NCBI RefSeq assembly: GCF_001429165.1
Contig: NZ_LMIR01000003.1
Location: 248,001-312,000, forward strand
DNA length: 64,000 bases
From: Agromyces sp. Root81
GTDB taxonomy: Bacteria; Actinomycetota; Actinomycetes; Actinomycetales; Microbacteriaceae
Direction of reading: 5' to 3'
Of the stretch, positions 17,073-26,048 are shown in pieces; position 1 is the first letter of the stretch, and each line of letters opens with the position of its first letter. The notes under the pieces were generated by a model, which made no database searches, was not told the origin of the DNA, and worked only from the letters and a program-made list of their open reading frames with translations. The position numbers and the translations under genes were made by a program.

Positions 17073-18785
17073 TCAGTTCTGCGCGACCGGGTCCTCGAGT
17101 TCGCTCGCCTCGGCGGCCACGGCCTCGAGGTCCCAGTCGGGTCGTGGCACGGAGTCGATGAGCAGTCGCGTGTAGGCGTGCTGCGGGTTGCCCAGCAGTT
17201 CGATCGTGCGGCCGCGCTCGACGATCTCGCCGGTCTTCATGACGACCGTCTCGTCGCAGAGGCGGCGCACGACGGCGAGGTCGTGACTGATGAACAGCAC
17301 CGTGAGGCCCCGCTCGCGGCGGATCTCCTCGACGACGCCGAGCACCTGCGCCTGTACCGACACGTCGAGCGCGCTCGTGGCCTCGTCCATGACGAGCACG
17401 TCGGGCTCGATCGCGAGCGCCCGGGCGATCGCGACGCGCTGCCGCTGCCCGCCCGAGAGCGTGCGCGGCCGTGCCTGCGCGTGCACGTCGCCGAGTCCGA
17501 CCTGCTCGAGCAGCTCGATGACTCGCGACCGTGCATCCGTCGTGCTGAGACGGCGGTGCAGGCGCAGCGCGTCCTCGATCGCCTTGCCGGCAGTGATGCG
17601 TGGGTCGAGCGACAGGTACGGGTCCTGGAAGACCATCTGCACCGAGCGTGCGTGCTCGAGCCGCTCGACGCGCGAACTCGGCACCGAGGTGCGTTCGCGA
17701 CCGGCGATGCGGATGTCGCCGGCATCGGCCTGCTCGAGGCCGACGATCATGCGGGCGAGGGTCGACTTGCCCGAGCCCGATTCGCCGACGACGCCGAGGG
17801 CGCCGCCCCGCGGGATCTCGATGGTGGCGTCGATGACGGCGCGCACCGGCTCCTTGCCGCGACGATACGTCTTCGAGATGCCCGTCGCCGACAGCATCGG
17901 CTCGGTCGAGGCCGGCGCCGCGCCGTCGATCGCCGCAGAAGCGGTCGCCGTCGAGGTACTCGTGCCTGCGGCATCCGTGCCCGCATCGGCTGCCGACGCC
18001 GTGTCGCGAGCGACGACGATCGTGGGCGTGGCCGCGACGAGTCGCTTCGTGTACGCCGCCTGCGGGTTGCGGAACACCTGACGGGCGTCGCCCTGTTCCT
18101 CGACCCGGCCCGCGCTCATCACGTAGACGCGATCGCAGATCGCGGCGGCGAGGTTCAGGTCGTGGGTGATGAAGAGCATGCCCATGCCGCGGCTCTCGCG
18201 CTGTTCGGCGAGCACGCCGATGATCTCGGCCTGCGTCGTGACGTCGAGCGCGGTCGTCGGCTCATCGCAGATGAGCAGGCGCGGCGAGCTCGTGAGCGCG
18301 CCGGCGATCATGACACGCTGCAGCATGCCGCCCGACAGCTCGTGCGGGTACTGCTTCAGGTGCTCTTCGGGGCGCGGCAGGCGCACCGCCTCCATGAGCG
18401 AGATGGCGACGGCCTTCGCGTCGGCCGCCGAACGGCCCTCGCAGAGTCGCATCGTCTCGGTGAGGTGGTCGCCGACCGTGCGCATCGGGTTGATGCCGGC
18501 GCGCGGGTCCTGGAAGATCATCGACGCACGGGTGCGGCGAAGGCTCAGCAGCTCGCTGCGGCTCGCGTCGAGCACGGACTGGTCGAGCAGCTGCACCGAA
18601 CCGCCCATGGTCGCGCGGCTGGGCAGGAGGCCGAGCACCGAGCGGGCTGTGAGGGACTTGCCCGAGCCGGACTCGCCCACGAGACCGACCGTCTCCCCTT
18701 CGGCGACCGTGAGGCTGATGCCGTCGAGCAGTCGCTTGCCGTTCGGCAGGTCGAGCGTGAGCTCGGAGATGTCGAGGAGTGTCAT
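17073..18785 (-). CDS. Dipeptide/nickel-type ABC transporter, fused double ATPase
   Basis: A 570-residue protein with two complete nucleotide-binding domains, the DppD-DppF arrangement in one chain. Domain 1: Walker A GESGSGKS near residue 37, signature LSGGM, Walker B LLICDEPTTALD. Domain 2 after an Ala/Thr/Ser linker: Walker A GESGSGKS, signature LSGGQRQR, Walker B VLVMDEATSALD. Each half carries the C-terminal oligopeptide-transporter extension (NPQAAYTKRL, NPQHAYTRLL). ATG 18785 overlaps the permease stop (ATGA). Energises the importer formed by the two preceding permeases and the lipoprotein. Confidence 0.93.
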   Translation of the reverse strand: MTLLDISELTLDLPNGKRLLDGISLTVAEGETVGLVGESGSGKSLTARSVLGLLPSRATMGGSVQLLDQSVLDASRSELLSLRRTRASMIFQDPRAGINPMRTVGDHLTETMRLCEGRSAADAKAVAISLMEAVRLPRPEEHLKQYPHELSGGMLQRVMIAGALTSSPRLLICDEPTTALDVTTQAEIIGVLAEQRESRGMGMLFITHDLNLAAAICDRVYVMSAGRVEEQGDARQVFRNPQAAYTKRLVAATPTIVVARDTASAADAGTDAAGTSTSTATASAAIDGAAPASTEPMLSATGISKTYRRGKEPVRAVIDATIEIPRGGALGVVGESGSGKSTLARMIVGLEQADAGDIRIAGRERTSVPSSRVERLEHARSVQMVFQDPYLSLDPRITAGKAIEDALRLHRRLSTTDARSRVIELLEQVGLGDVHAQARPRTLSGGQRQRVAIARALAIEPDVLVMDEATSALDVSVQAQVLGVVEEIRRERGLTVLFISHDLAVVRRLCDETVVMKTGEIVERGRTIELLGNPQHAYTRLLIDSVPRPDWDLEAVAAEASELEDPVAQN

Positions 18786-19642
18786 GCGGGGATCTCGCCT
18801 CCGATTCGATCCGAGAGTTCTTCGCCGATCACGTTGACCGCGACGACGACGAGCACGATCCCGATCGCGGGGACGAGCGCGGGAAGGAAGTAGCCGCCGA
18901 TCAAGCCGGCCTGGGCCTCGTTGACCATCGCACCCCAGTCGGCCGTGGGCGCCTGGACGCCGAGGCCGAGGAACGAGAGCGCGGCGAGCTCGGCGAGCAC
19001 GTAGCCGAAGTTCAGGGTCGACTGCGCCCCGACGATCGGCATCACGTTGGGCAGCACGCGGCGCAGCGCGATGAACGCGCCGCCGAAGCCCTGCACCCGA
19101 TACGCCGCGACGTACGGACGAGAGCGTTCGGACGCGATCAGCGAGCGGGTGAGGCGTGCGACGAACGGGGCGTACGCGATGCTCATCGCGACGATCGGGG
19201 CGACGAGGCCCTTGCCGAACAGCGCGACCGCCATGATCGCGAGGAGCAGCGCCGGGAAGGCGAAGATCACGTCGAAGATGCGGCCGAGCACCGAGTCGAT
19301 CCAGCCGCCGCGCCAACCGGCGAGGAGGCCGAGCAGGATGCCGACCGTCGTCGAGAAGACGACGACGAGCAGCGGCGCCAGCAGCGCGGTGCGACCGCCG
19401 AAGATCATGCGGCTCAGGGTGTCGCGGCCGAGCGCGTCGGTGCCGAGCCAGTGGGCCGGGCTCGGCCCGGCCTGCACGTTCAGCAGGTCGACCTGGTTCG
19501 GCGGGTACGGGGCGACGAGCGGCGCGAAGATCGCGGCGAGCGTCACCACGCCGAGGAACACGGCGCTGACGAGGAAGGTCGTGCTCGAACGACGCACGCG
19601 CGGCGCACGCAGCACCTTCATGGCCATGGTTGGGGTCGTCAT
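18782..19642 (-). CDS. Dipeptide-type ABC transporter permease, DppC-like
   Basis: A 286-residue inner-membrane permease. HWLGTDALGRDTLSRMIFGGRTAL is the DppC/OppC signature and the loop following RVLPNVMPIVGAQ contacts the ATPase. The start overlaps the DppB-like gene (ATGA at 19639-19642) and the end overlaps the ATPase gene. Confidence 0.93.
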   Translation of the reverse strand: MTTPTMAMKVLRAPRVRRSSTTFLVSAVFLGVVTLAAIFAPLVAPYPPNQVDLLNVQAGPSPAHWLGTDALGRDTLSRMIFGGRTALLAPLLVVVFSTTVGILLGLLAGWRGGWIDSVLGRIFDVIFAFPALLLAIMAVALFGKGLVAPIVAMSIAYAPFVARLTRSLIASERSRPYVAAYRVQGFGGAFIALRRVLPNVMPIVGAQSTLNFGYVLAELAALSFLGLGVQAPTADWGAMVNEAQAGLIGGYFLPALVPAIGIVLVVVAVNVIGEELSDRIGGEIPA

Positions 19643-20595
19643 CGGGCACCAGCTCCTGCAGCGGCTCGGGGATCGATCCAGGGTTCGAGCACATCGATGA
19701 TGGCGTTCACCACGACGAACGCCGTGACGATGAGCAGCACGATCGCCTGCACGACCGGGAAGTCGAGGCGGTCGACCGACTGGACGAGGAGCGTGCCGAT
19801 GCCGGCGAGGCCGAACGCCGCTTCGACGATCGAGCTCGCGACGAGCAGGCCCGCGACGAGCACGCCGCTGACGGTGAGGATCGGACCGATCGAGTTGCGG
19901 AAGACGTGGCGCCGGATCACGGTGCCGCGCTTGAGGCCGCGGCTCGTGGCGACCTCGACGTGCTCACGGCCGAGCTGCTCGACCATGGAGGAGCGCGTGA
20001 CCTTGCCGACGAGCACGACGAAGACGATCGCGAGCGCGATCGACGGCAGCACGAGGTGGTAGATCGTGTCGAGGAAGCCCTCGCCGGAGCCGAACGACGG
20101 GAACCAGCCGAGCTGCACCGCGAAGACCGCGATGAGCACGATCGAGCCGACGAACGACGGGATCGCGCCGAGCACGGTGAGGCCGATGAGCACCGACCGG
20201 TCGAGCACCTTGCCGCGGTTCAGCGACGCGACGATCCCGGCCGTCAGGCCGACGATGGCGATCATCGTGCCGGCCATGACGACGAGCAGGAGGGTGACGG
20301 GCAGTCGATCGCCGATCACCTCGGAGACATCCTGCCGGTACTGCAGCGAGCGACCGAAGTCGCCCTGCAGCACCCCGGTCAGCCAGTTGAGGTACTGCTG
20401 CCACGGCGGCAGGTCGAGCCCGTACTGGGCGGTGACCTGTGCCACGGCCTCGGGGCTCGGCTTGCGACCGCGAAGCAGGAAGCTGACGGGGTCGCCGGGC
20501 ACGAGGAACCGGGAGAAGAAGACGAGCAGTGATGCGAGGAAGAGCGTGAGGAGCAGGGCGCCGAGTTTGCCCGCCACCCGGCGGAGCGTGGTCAT
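19639..20595 (-). CDS. Dipeptide-type ABC transporter permease, DppB-like
   Basis: A 318-residue permease. The N-terminal FFSRFLVPGDPV, YGLDLPPWQQYLNWLTGVLQGDFGRSL and the cytoplasmic RGLKRGTVIRRHVFRNS coupling loop are characteristic of DppB/OppB. Located 48 bp after the binding protein and coupled to the DppC-like gene. Confidence 0.93.
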   Translation of the reverse strand: MTTLRRVAGKLGALLLTLFLASLLVFFSRFLVPGDPVSFLLRGRKPSPEAVAQVTAQYGLDLPPWQQYLNWLTGVLQGDFGRSLQYRQDVSEVIGDRLPVTLLLVVMAGTMIAIVGLTAGIVASLNRGKVLDRSVLIGLTVLGAIPSFVGSIVLIAVFAVQLGWFPSFGSGEGFLDTIYHLVLPSIALAIVFVVLVGKVTRSSMVEQLGREHVEVATSRGLKRGTVIRRHVFRNSIGPILTVSGVLVAGLLVASSIVEAAFGLAGIGTLLVQSVDRLDFPVVQAIVLLIVTAFVVVNAIIDVLEPWIDPRAAAGAGAR

Positions 20596-20643
20596 CGGAT
20601 GACCGCCGCTCCGCCGAGGTGGACCAGGCCGGGCCCGTCAGTG

Positions 20644-22302
20644 CTAGCGTGCGCCAATGGTTGCTGCCCAGGGGTAGTACAGGAAGGCGACCGACGGTGC
20701 GACACCGGTGATGCGCTCGCCCATGAACAGGGTCACAGGAGCCTCGAACATCGGCAGCCACGGCAGCTCTTCGTTCGCGATCTGCTGTGCTTCGGCGGTC
20801 TTCTCCGAGCGCGCGGCGGGGTCGTCGATCGTGAGGGCCTCGTTGACGACGGAATCGAACTCGGGGTTCGACCAGTTGCCGTAGTTGCTGAACTCGCCGG
20901 TGCGCAGCACGCTGTACATCTCGAGCGGGTCGGGGCTCGAGAGGTACCACGAGGTGTAGAACAGGTCGACGCCCTCGCGAGCACTCGGGTCGGAGAACAG
21001 CGCCGTGTAGGCGTTCGGCGTGACGGTCTCGATGTTGACCTTGAGGCCGATCGACTCAGCCGCTGCGGCAGTGGCCTGCGCGTAGACGTTGAAGTCGCTG
21101 CTGATCGGGGCGGTCACGTAGGTGAGCTCCTCACCGGTCGCGCCGGCTTCCTCGACGAGCTTCTTGGCCGCTTCGACGTCGTACGGGTACTGCTCGATGT
21201 CGCCGAATGCCGCCGTGATCGCGGCGTCGCTCGCTCCGTCCCAGACCGACTCGGTCGTGAGCGCGTCGGTCGTGGTGCCGTAGCCCTTGACCGCCGCATC
21301 GACGATGCCCTGCCGGTCGAGCGCCATGAGCAGCGCCTGACGCACGCGCACGTCGCCGAGCGGGCCCTCGAGGTCGGAGATGATGATGTTGTTGACCGCG
21401 GTGTTCAGGCCGAAGAGCATGTCGCCCTGGTCGGAGTCGAGGAGCTGCGGCACGGCGTCGGCGGGAATCATCCAGCCGCCGTCGACCTCGCCCGACTTCA
21501 GCGCGTTCGTGCGGGCATTGGCGTCGTTCATGAAGATGAACTTCACCTCGGCCGAGCGAGCGGTGAGTTCGGGGTCCCAGTAGCCGTCGTAACGCTCGAG
21601 CGTGAGGGACTCGCCCGACTGCCATTCGCCGAAGCTGAACGGACCCGTGCAGTTCACGCCGCCCGTCGAGTTGCCGTAGTCGGCGCCCTTCTCGGCGAGC
21701 GTGGCAGCGGACTCGATGACACCGGCGGAGCCGCCCATGCCGAGGTTGAACTGCGAGTCGGGACCGGTCATCGTGACGGTGACCTGGCGGTCGCCCGTCT
21801 GCTCGATCGAGGCGACGTTCTGGTAGTTCGTGTACCACGACGATCCGACGGCCGGGTCGAGGTGGCGGCTCATCGACGCCACGACATCGGCGGCGGTGAG
21901 CGGGGTGCCGTCGTGGAAGGTGACGCCGTCGCGGATCTCGTAGACCCAGGTCTCGGGCGTCGGGTGCGCGAAGGACTCGGCGAGGCTGGGCGACAGCGTC
22001 CAGTCGGGGTTCAGTCGCAGCAGGGACTCGCAGACGTTGGCGAGCACCATGTTGTCGGCGTAGTCGAAGGCGTAGGCGTAGTCCAGCGAGTAGGGCTCGG
22101 CGTAGTTCGCCCACGTGAACGAGTCGAGGTCACCCGAGGGGGCATCGGTCTGCGCGGTGAGCTCCCACTCGGCGGGCTGGGCTTTCTCGGGTTCGGCGGA
22201 GCTGCAGCCGGTCAGGGCCAGAGCTGCTCCGAGCCCGGCGGCGACGATCGACGTGACGCGACGACCGACGCGCCGGGAGGGCGTGACAGGTGATGGGGAC
22301 AT
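20644..22302 (-). CDS. Family 5 peptide/nickel-type binding lipoprotein
   Basis: A 552-residue extracellular binding protein. The N-terminus has an Arg-rich start, a hydrophobic stretch and the lipobox ALTGC (SIVAAGLGAALALTGCSS). The family 5 marker follows (LRLNPDWTLSPSLAESFAHP, VYEIRDGVTFHDGTPLTAADVV). ATG 22302 is preceded by GAGGAG six bases upstream. Sits 15 bp after the amidohydrolase gene; ligand unknown, probably the substrate or product of that hydrolase. Confidence 0.93.
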   Translation of the reverse strand: MSPSPVTPSRRVGRRVTSIVAAGLGAALALTGCSSAEPEKAQPAEWELTAQTDAPSGDLDSFTWANYAEPYSLDYAYAFDYADNMVLANVCESLLRLNPDWTLSPSLAESFAHPTPETWVYEIRDGVTFHDGTPLTAADVVASMSRHLDPAVGSSWYTNYQNVASIEQTGDRQVTVTMTGPDSQFNLGMGGSAGVIESAATLAEKGADYGNSTGGVNCTGPFSFGEWQSGESLTLERYDGYWDPELTARSAEVKFIFMNDANARTNALKSGEVDGGWMIPADAVPQLLDSDQGDMLFGLNTAVNNIIISDLEGPLGDVRVRQALLMALDRQGIVDAAVKGYGTTTDALTTESVWDGASDAAITAAFGDIEQYPYDVEAAKKLVEEAGATGEELTYVTAPISSDFNVYAQATAAAAESIGLKVNIETVTPNAYTALFSDPSAREGVDLFYTSWYLSSPDPLEMYSVLRTGEFSNYGNWSNPEFDSVVNEALTIDDPAARSEKTAEAQQIANEELPWLPMFEAPVTLFMGERITGVAPSVAFLYYPWAATIGAR

Positions 22303-22317
22303 GATGGCTCCTCGTGG

Positions 22318-23979
22318 TCAGGCAGTGCGGGTGAAGGCGGACGTGCCCTCGATCCAGGTGGAGGTCACCGTCGAGCGGTGGATCTCTTCCATGGGGAGGC
22401 TGAAGGGGTTCGGTTCGAGCACGACGAGGTTCGCGAGGTACCCCTCGCGGATGTACCCGGTGTCGTGGTCGCGGTGGTTCACGTAGGCGGAGCCGGAGGT
22501 GTAGGCCGCCATCGCCGTCTCGAGATCGAGACGCTGGTGTTCGCCGCCGAGCGGCCCGGCGTCGAGGCCCGGGGCGATGCGGGTGACGGCGATGTGGATC
22601 GCGTCCATCGGGTCGGCGCTCGACACCGGCCAGTCGCTGCCCGCAGCGAGGCGGGCACCGTGGCGGACGAGGTCGCCGAACGGGTACTGGCGGGCCTCCT
22701 GCCCGTCTTGCAGGAACGGCAGGGTGAGGTGGTCGATCTGGTCTTCGTGGGTGGCCCAGAGCGCCTGCAGGTTCGCGACGGCATCGAGGACCGCGAAGCG
22801 CGCCGTCTCGGCCTCTGCGACGATCTGCAGGTGCGCGAGATGGTGCCGGCCGTCGGATGCCCCGTTGGCGGCGCGCGCCGCCTCGACGGCGTCGAGCCCC
22901 TCGCGAACCGCACGGTCGCCGAGTGCGTGCATGTGCACCTGCATGCCGGCGCCGTCGATCGCGGTGACCGCCTCCTGCAGCAGCTTCGGGTCGACGAACG
23001 ACAGCCCGCTGTTCTCGGTGTCGTGGCCGTGTCCGTCGCGGTAGGGGGTGAGCATCGCCGCGGTCTGGTTCTCGGCGACGCCGTCGACCATGATCTTCAC
23101 GGTGCCGAGCGAGAGCTTGTCCTCGCGCCCGAGGCCGGCGATCTCGGCCCGGGCGGCGATCATGCGGTCGAGCTGCTCGAGGCCGTCGGAGCGTTCCCAC
23201 CACTGGGCGCCGACGACGTGCACCAGGAGCGTGCCCTCGGCGAGCGCGCGTCGGTAGGCGCCCATCGGGTCGCTGACCCCGGATGACTGGCCACCGACCA
23301 TCGCGTCCTGCCAGCCGGTGATGCCGAGGGCGATGAGCTCCTCCTGCGCCTTGAGCAGCCCCCGGTAGACGAATTCCTCGTCCTCCTTCGGGCGCACGTG
23401 CTCGAAGAGCCCGCTCGCGCCCTCGTGGAAGGTGCCGGCCGGGCTGCCGTCGGCTTCGCGCTCGATGCGGCCGTCGACGGGGTCGGGGGTCGTCGCGTCG
23501 ATGCCGGCGAGGCGGATCGCGGTGCTGTTCGCCCAGGAGCTGTGGTGGTCGCGGCTCATGAGCAGCACGGGCCGGTCGGGGACGACGGCGTCGAGCAGGC
23601 CGCGCACGGGCGCGCCTCCGGGGAAGTGGTCCATCGACCAGCCGCCGCCGAGGATCCAGGGCTCATCGGGGTTCTCGGCCGCGTACGCGGCGATCGTCGC
23701 GATCGCATCATCGGCGTCTTCGGCCTCGGTGAGGTTGCACTGCAGGAGCTCCACACCGCCGCCGACCGGGTGCACGTGCGCGTCCTGGAAGCCGGGGCTG
23801 AGGAGTGCACCATCGAGCTGAACGACCTGCGTTCCCTCACCGATGAGCGCATCCGCCTCGGACTCGGGAACGACCGCTGTGATGCGATCGCCAGTGACAG
23901 CCACGACGTGGCCCTGAATCGGTTGGCCGGTTCCAGTGAACACGGCCCCTCCGGTGAACAGCACATCGGCAGCTGACAC
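22318..23979 (-). CDS. YtcJ-type amidohydrolase
   Basis: A 553-residue amidohydrolase-superfamily enzyme (amidohydrolase 3 family). Visible metal and active-site elements: DAHVHP at residues 66-71, VHMHALGDRAV, HHLAHLQIV and the late GSDWPVSSADPM. The YtcJ group hydrolyses amides, N-formyl compounds or carbamates; no signal peptide is present, so it acts in the cytoplasm. GTG start at 23979 with GCGAGGG shortly upstream. First gene of an operon of six (hydrolase, binding protein, two permeases, double ATPase, flavin monooxygenase) and divergent from a TetR regulator. Substrate cannot be read from sequence. Confidence 0.9.
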   Translation of the reverse strand: MSAADVLFTGGAVFTGTGQPIQGHVVAVTGDRITAVVPESEADALIGEGTQVVQLDGALLSPGFQDAHVHPVGGGVELLQCNLTEAEDADDAIATIAAYAAENPDEPWILGGGWSMDHFPGGAPVRGLLDAVVPDRPVLLMSRDHHSSWANSTAIRLAGIDATTPDPVDGRIEREADGSPAGTFHEGASGLFEHVRPKEDEEFVYRGLLKAQEELIALGITGWQDAMVGGQSSGVSDPMGAYRRALAEGTLLVHVVGAQWWERSDGLEQLDRMIAARAEIAGLGREDKLSLGTVKIMVDGVAENQTAAMLTPYRDGHGHDTENSGLSFVDPKLLQEAVTAIDGAGMQVHMHALGDRAVREGLDAVEAARAANGASDGRHHLAHLQIVAEAETARFAVLDAVANLQALWATHEDQIDHLTLPFLQDGQEARQYPFGDLVRHGARLAAGSDWPVSSADPMDAIHIAVTRIAPGLDAGPLGGEHQRLDLETAMAAYTSGSAYVNHRDHDTGYIREGYLANLVVLEPNPFSLPMEEIHRSTVTSTWIEGTSAFTRTA

Positions 23980-24042
23980 GTCGCCCTCGCTTCCTCGTCG
24001 AACGGGTTGGTGAAGGTGACGTTAGCGATGCCCCAGCACTGC

Positions 24043-24059
24043 TGTCAACTGTGTTGACA
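24043..24059. promoter_or_regulatory. Perfect palindrome operator with overlapping divergent -35 boxes
   Basis: Arms TGTCAAC and GTTGACA are perfect complements with a 3-base centre. The right arm contains TTGACA for the plus strand (candidate -10 TATGCT at 24079) and the left arm contains TTGACA for the minus strand (candidate -10 around CTAACG, 17 bases away). A bound dimer would cover both -35 boxes. The adjoining TetR regulator is the obvious binder. Confidence 0.7.
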
Positions 24060-24165
24060 ACATTGCGCGCGCATTCGTTATGCTGACGTTATCGAGCGCG
24101 GCTCACGTCCCAACGGACCCCCAGGAGCGTGACACGATGGACTTCGAACTTCGAGGAAGAGGGCG

Positions 24166-24867
24166 ATGACGACAGCGACAGGCTCCAACCGTGGCGGTGA
24201 GGCGCGCGCGTCGAACGGGCGGGCGCGCCTCGACCGCGACTCGATCGTGGCCGCGGGCCTCGAGTTGGCTGCGACTTCGGCGACATCGACGATCTCGGTG
24301 CGCGAACTCGGCACCCAGCTCGGCGCGGACCCGACGGCGATCTACCGCCATTTCCGCAGCAAGGAGCAGCTCATGGAGGCCCTCCTCGACGAGCTGACGC
24401 TGCGCGCCATCGCCGAGGTCACCGCCGAGAAGTCCGAGTGGCGCGAGCGGCTGCGCCAGCTCTCGAGCGCCACGCTGACGAACTACTCGGCCCACCCCGC
24501 CATCGGCGCCGAGGCGATCGTGCTCACGACCCACGGGCCGGGCGAGCTCGAGGCCATCGAGATCATGCTCGAGTCGTTCGCGGAGGCCGGTCTGACGGGC
24601 GACGACGTCGTGCGGCACTATGCACTGCTCGCCTCGCACGTGCTCTCGAGCGCCGCGGGCATCGCCAGGGGCCGCGCCGAGCGCGGCGACGGCCCGGAGC
24701 CCGGCCCGTGGTTCGACGGCCCGATCCTCGCCGACCCCCGCAGGTTCCCCCTGATCACGGCCTTCAACAGCGAACTCGCCGACCTCAAGGACGTCGACCT
24801 CTTCCTGCTCGGGGTCGAAGCCGTCATCCAGTCGGCCGAGCTGACAGTGGCGCGCAACGCGGAGTAG
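24166..24867 (+). CDS. TetR-family transcriptional regulator
   Basis: A 233-residue regulator with an N-terminal TetR helix-turn-helix (SIVAAGLELAATSATSTISVRELGTQLGADPTAIYRHFRSKEQLMEALLDEL, residues about 25-75) and a C-terminal TetR_C-like ligand domain. Divergent from the amidohydrolase operon, which it probably represses together with itself via the palindrome at 24043. Start ATG 24166 with GAGGAAGAGGG upstream. Inducer unknown, likely the imported compound. Confidence 0.9.
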   Translation: MTTATGSNRGGEARASNGRARLDRDSIVAAGLELAATSATSTISVRELGTQLGADPTAIYRHFRSKEQLMEALLDELTLRAIAEVTAEKSEWRERLRQLSSATLTNYSAHPAIGAEAIVLTTHGPGELEAIEIMLESFAEAGLTGDDVVRHYALLASHVLSSAAGIARGRAERGDGPEPGPWFDGPILADPRRFPLITAFNSELADLKDVDLFLLGVEAVIQSAELTVARNAE

Positions 24868-24879
24868 CGCTCCGCCGCC

Positions 24880-25911
24880 TCACCCCCCGGTCGAAACGCC
24901 CGTGGACGTGGCGGCGTCCGGGGACGGGCGCAGCGCCGCAGCACCCGGCAGCGCCCCCTGCGCGACGGCTCCGGCACGCCGCACCGCCCCCGGCGTCGAG
25001 CCGTAGTGCCGCTTGAACGCGCGGCTGAACGCGGCCTCCGAGGCGTAGCCGACCCGACCCGAGATCGATGAGACGGGATCGGTGGTTCCGATGAGCTCTG
25101 CTCGCGCCTGCTGCATCCGCCAGCCCGCGAGGTAGCGCATCGGCGACTCCCCCACCAGGGTCGCGAAGCGCTCCGCGAACGCCGAGCGCGACAGGTTCGC
25201 CTGCCGTGCGAGCTCGACGAGACTCCAGTCCTCACCGGGTCGCGCATGCATGCGCCCGAGCGCACGCCCGACATGCGGGTCCCGAAGGGCGGCGAGCCAT
25301 CCGGTCGCCTCGGGATCCGAGGTGCGCAGCCAGGAGCGGAGCACCTGGATGACGAGCACGTCGGCGAGGCTCGTCATGACCGCCTCGCCGCCGGGCTGGA
25401 CGTCCTCCGCCTCGCGGGCGAGCAGGCGCAGCACCGCCTGGAAGGCTCCCGCTTCGCCGTCGTCCCAGGAATCGAGCCGGATGAGCCCGGGGAGCTCGGC
25501 GACCAGGCGGTCGGAGAGCGGACCGTCGACCTGGAGCGCCGCGTAGGCGATCCGGGTGCGATCGCCGCCGCCGCCGAAGCGCATGTGCTCGTACGTGTCG
25601 CTCACCTGGTCGACGGGGATGTCGAACAGTGGCGTGCTCGAGACATCCGCAGCACTCAGCAGCCGGTGCGGGGCCCCACGGGTGATGAGGGCGACGCTGC
25701 CGGCCTCGAGCGTATGCCGCTCGCCCTCGATCTCGAGCACGCATCGTCCGGCGAGCACCACCGGCAGCATCATGAATCCCTCGAGCTCAGGGAACTCCAC
25801 ACCCCACGGCGCCGTGAGCTCGGCGCGGCAGTAGAGCGCCCCGGTGAACCTGAGCAGTTGCAGCCCGTCGCCCAGCTGATCGCCCGTGACGGGCGTGCGC
25901 GGATTGACCAT
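24880..25911 (-). CDS. AraC-family transcriptional regulator (cupin-containing)
   Basis: A 343-residue regulator. Residues about 30-170 form a cupin-like AraC_binding domain (FMMLPVVLAGRCVLEIEGERHTLEAGSVALITRGAPHRL); residues about 230-320 carry the two AraC helix-turn-helix units (WSLVELARQANLSRSAFAERF, VSSISGRVGYASEAAFSRAFKRHYGSTPGAVRR). The Ala-rich tail is not conserved in type. Divergent from the NmrA-like gene, a common pairing in actinobacteria, and convergent with TetR. Confidence 0.92.
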   Translation of the reverse strand: MVNPRTPVTGDQLGDGLQLLRFTGALYCRAELTAPWGVEFPELEGFMMLPVVLAGRCVLEIEGERHTLEAGSVALITRGAPHRLLSAADVSSTPLFDIPVDQVSDTYEHMRFGGGGDRTRIAYAALQVDGPLSDRLVAELPGLIRLDSWDDGEAGAFQAVLRLLAREAEDVQPGGEAVMTSLADVLVIQVLRSWLRTSDPEATGWLAALRDPHVGRALGRMHARPGEDWSLVELARQANLSRSAFAERFATLVGESPMRYLAGWRMQQARAELIGTTDPVSSISGRVGYASEAAFSRAFKRHYGSTPGAVRRAGAVAQGALPGAAALRPSPDAATSTGVSTGG

Positions 25912-25998
25912 GCGTCCAGCGTGGCATGCCGGTTCGCCGGCGATCCCGAATTTCGGACGAACGGCACAGTGCAACGGCCGTCCGGCGATTGTGCGTCC

Positions 25999-26021
25999 GT
26001 TCAGGTGCAGCGAGGCTGAAC
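25999..26021. promoter_or_regulatory. Weak inverted repeat between AraC and NmrA-like genes
   Basis: GTTCA and TGAAC are complementary around a 13-base spacer, with outer GTGCG and GCAC extending the symmetry imperfectly. Position 28 bp before the NmrA-like start fits an AraC activation site, but the repeat is short. Confidence 0.25.
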
Positions 26022-26048
26022 GCACAGTCCAGACGAGAGGAACACATC

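Noticed and set aside
17073..19694. Possible fusion of permease and double ATPase, because the ATPase frame stays open upstream to 19694.
   Set aside because: The upstream part is Arg/Pro-rich nonsense in the wrong frame of the DppC-like gene; ATG 18785 with the ATGA overlap is the true start.
25941..25961. CCGAA-T-TTCGG palindrome between AraC and NmrA-like genes as the main operator.
   Set aside because: Short, close to the AraC start and typical of chance in GC-rich DNA; AraC proteins usually bind direct repeats.
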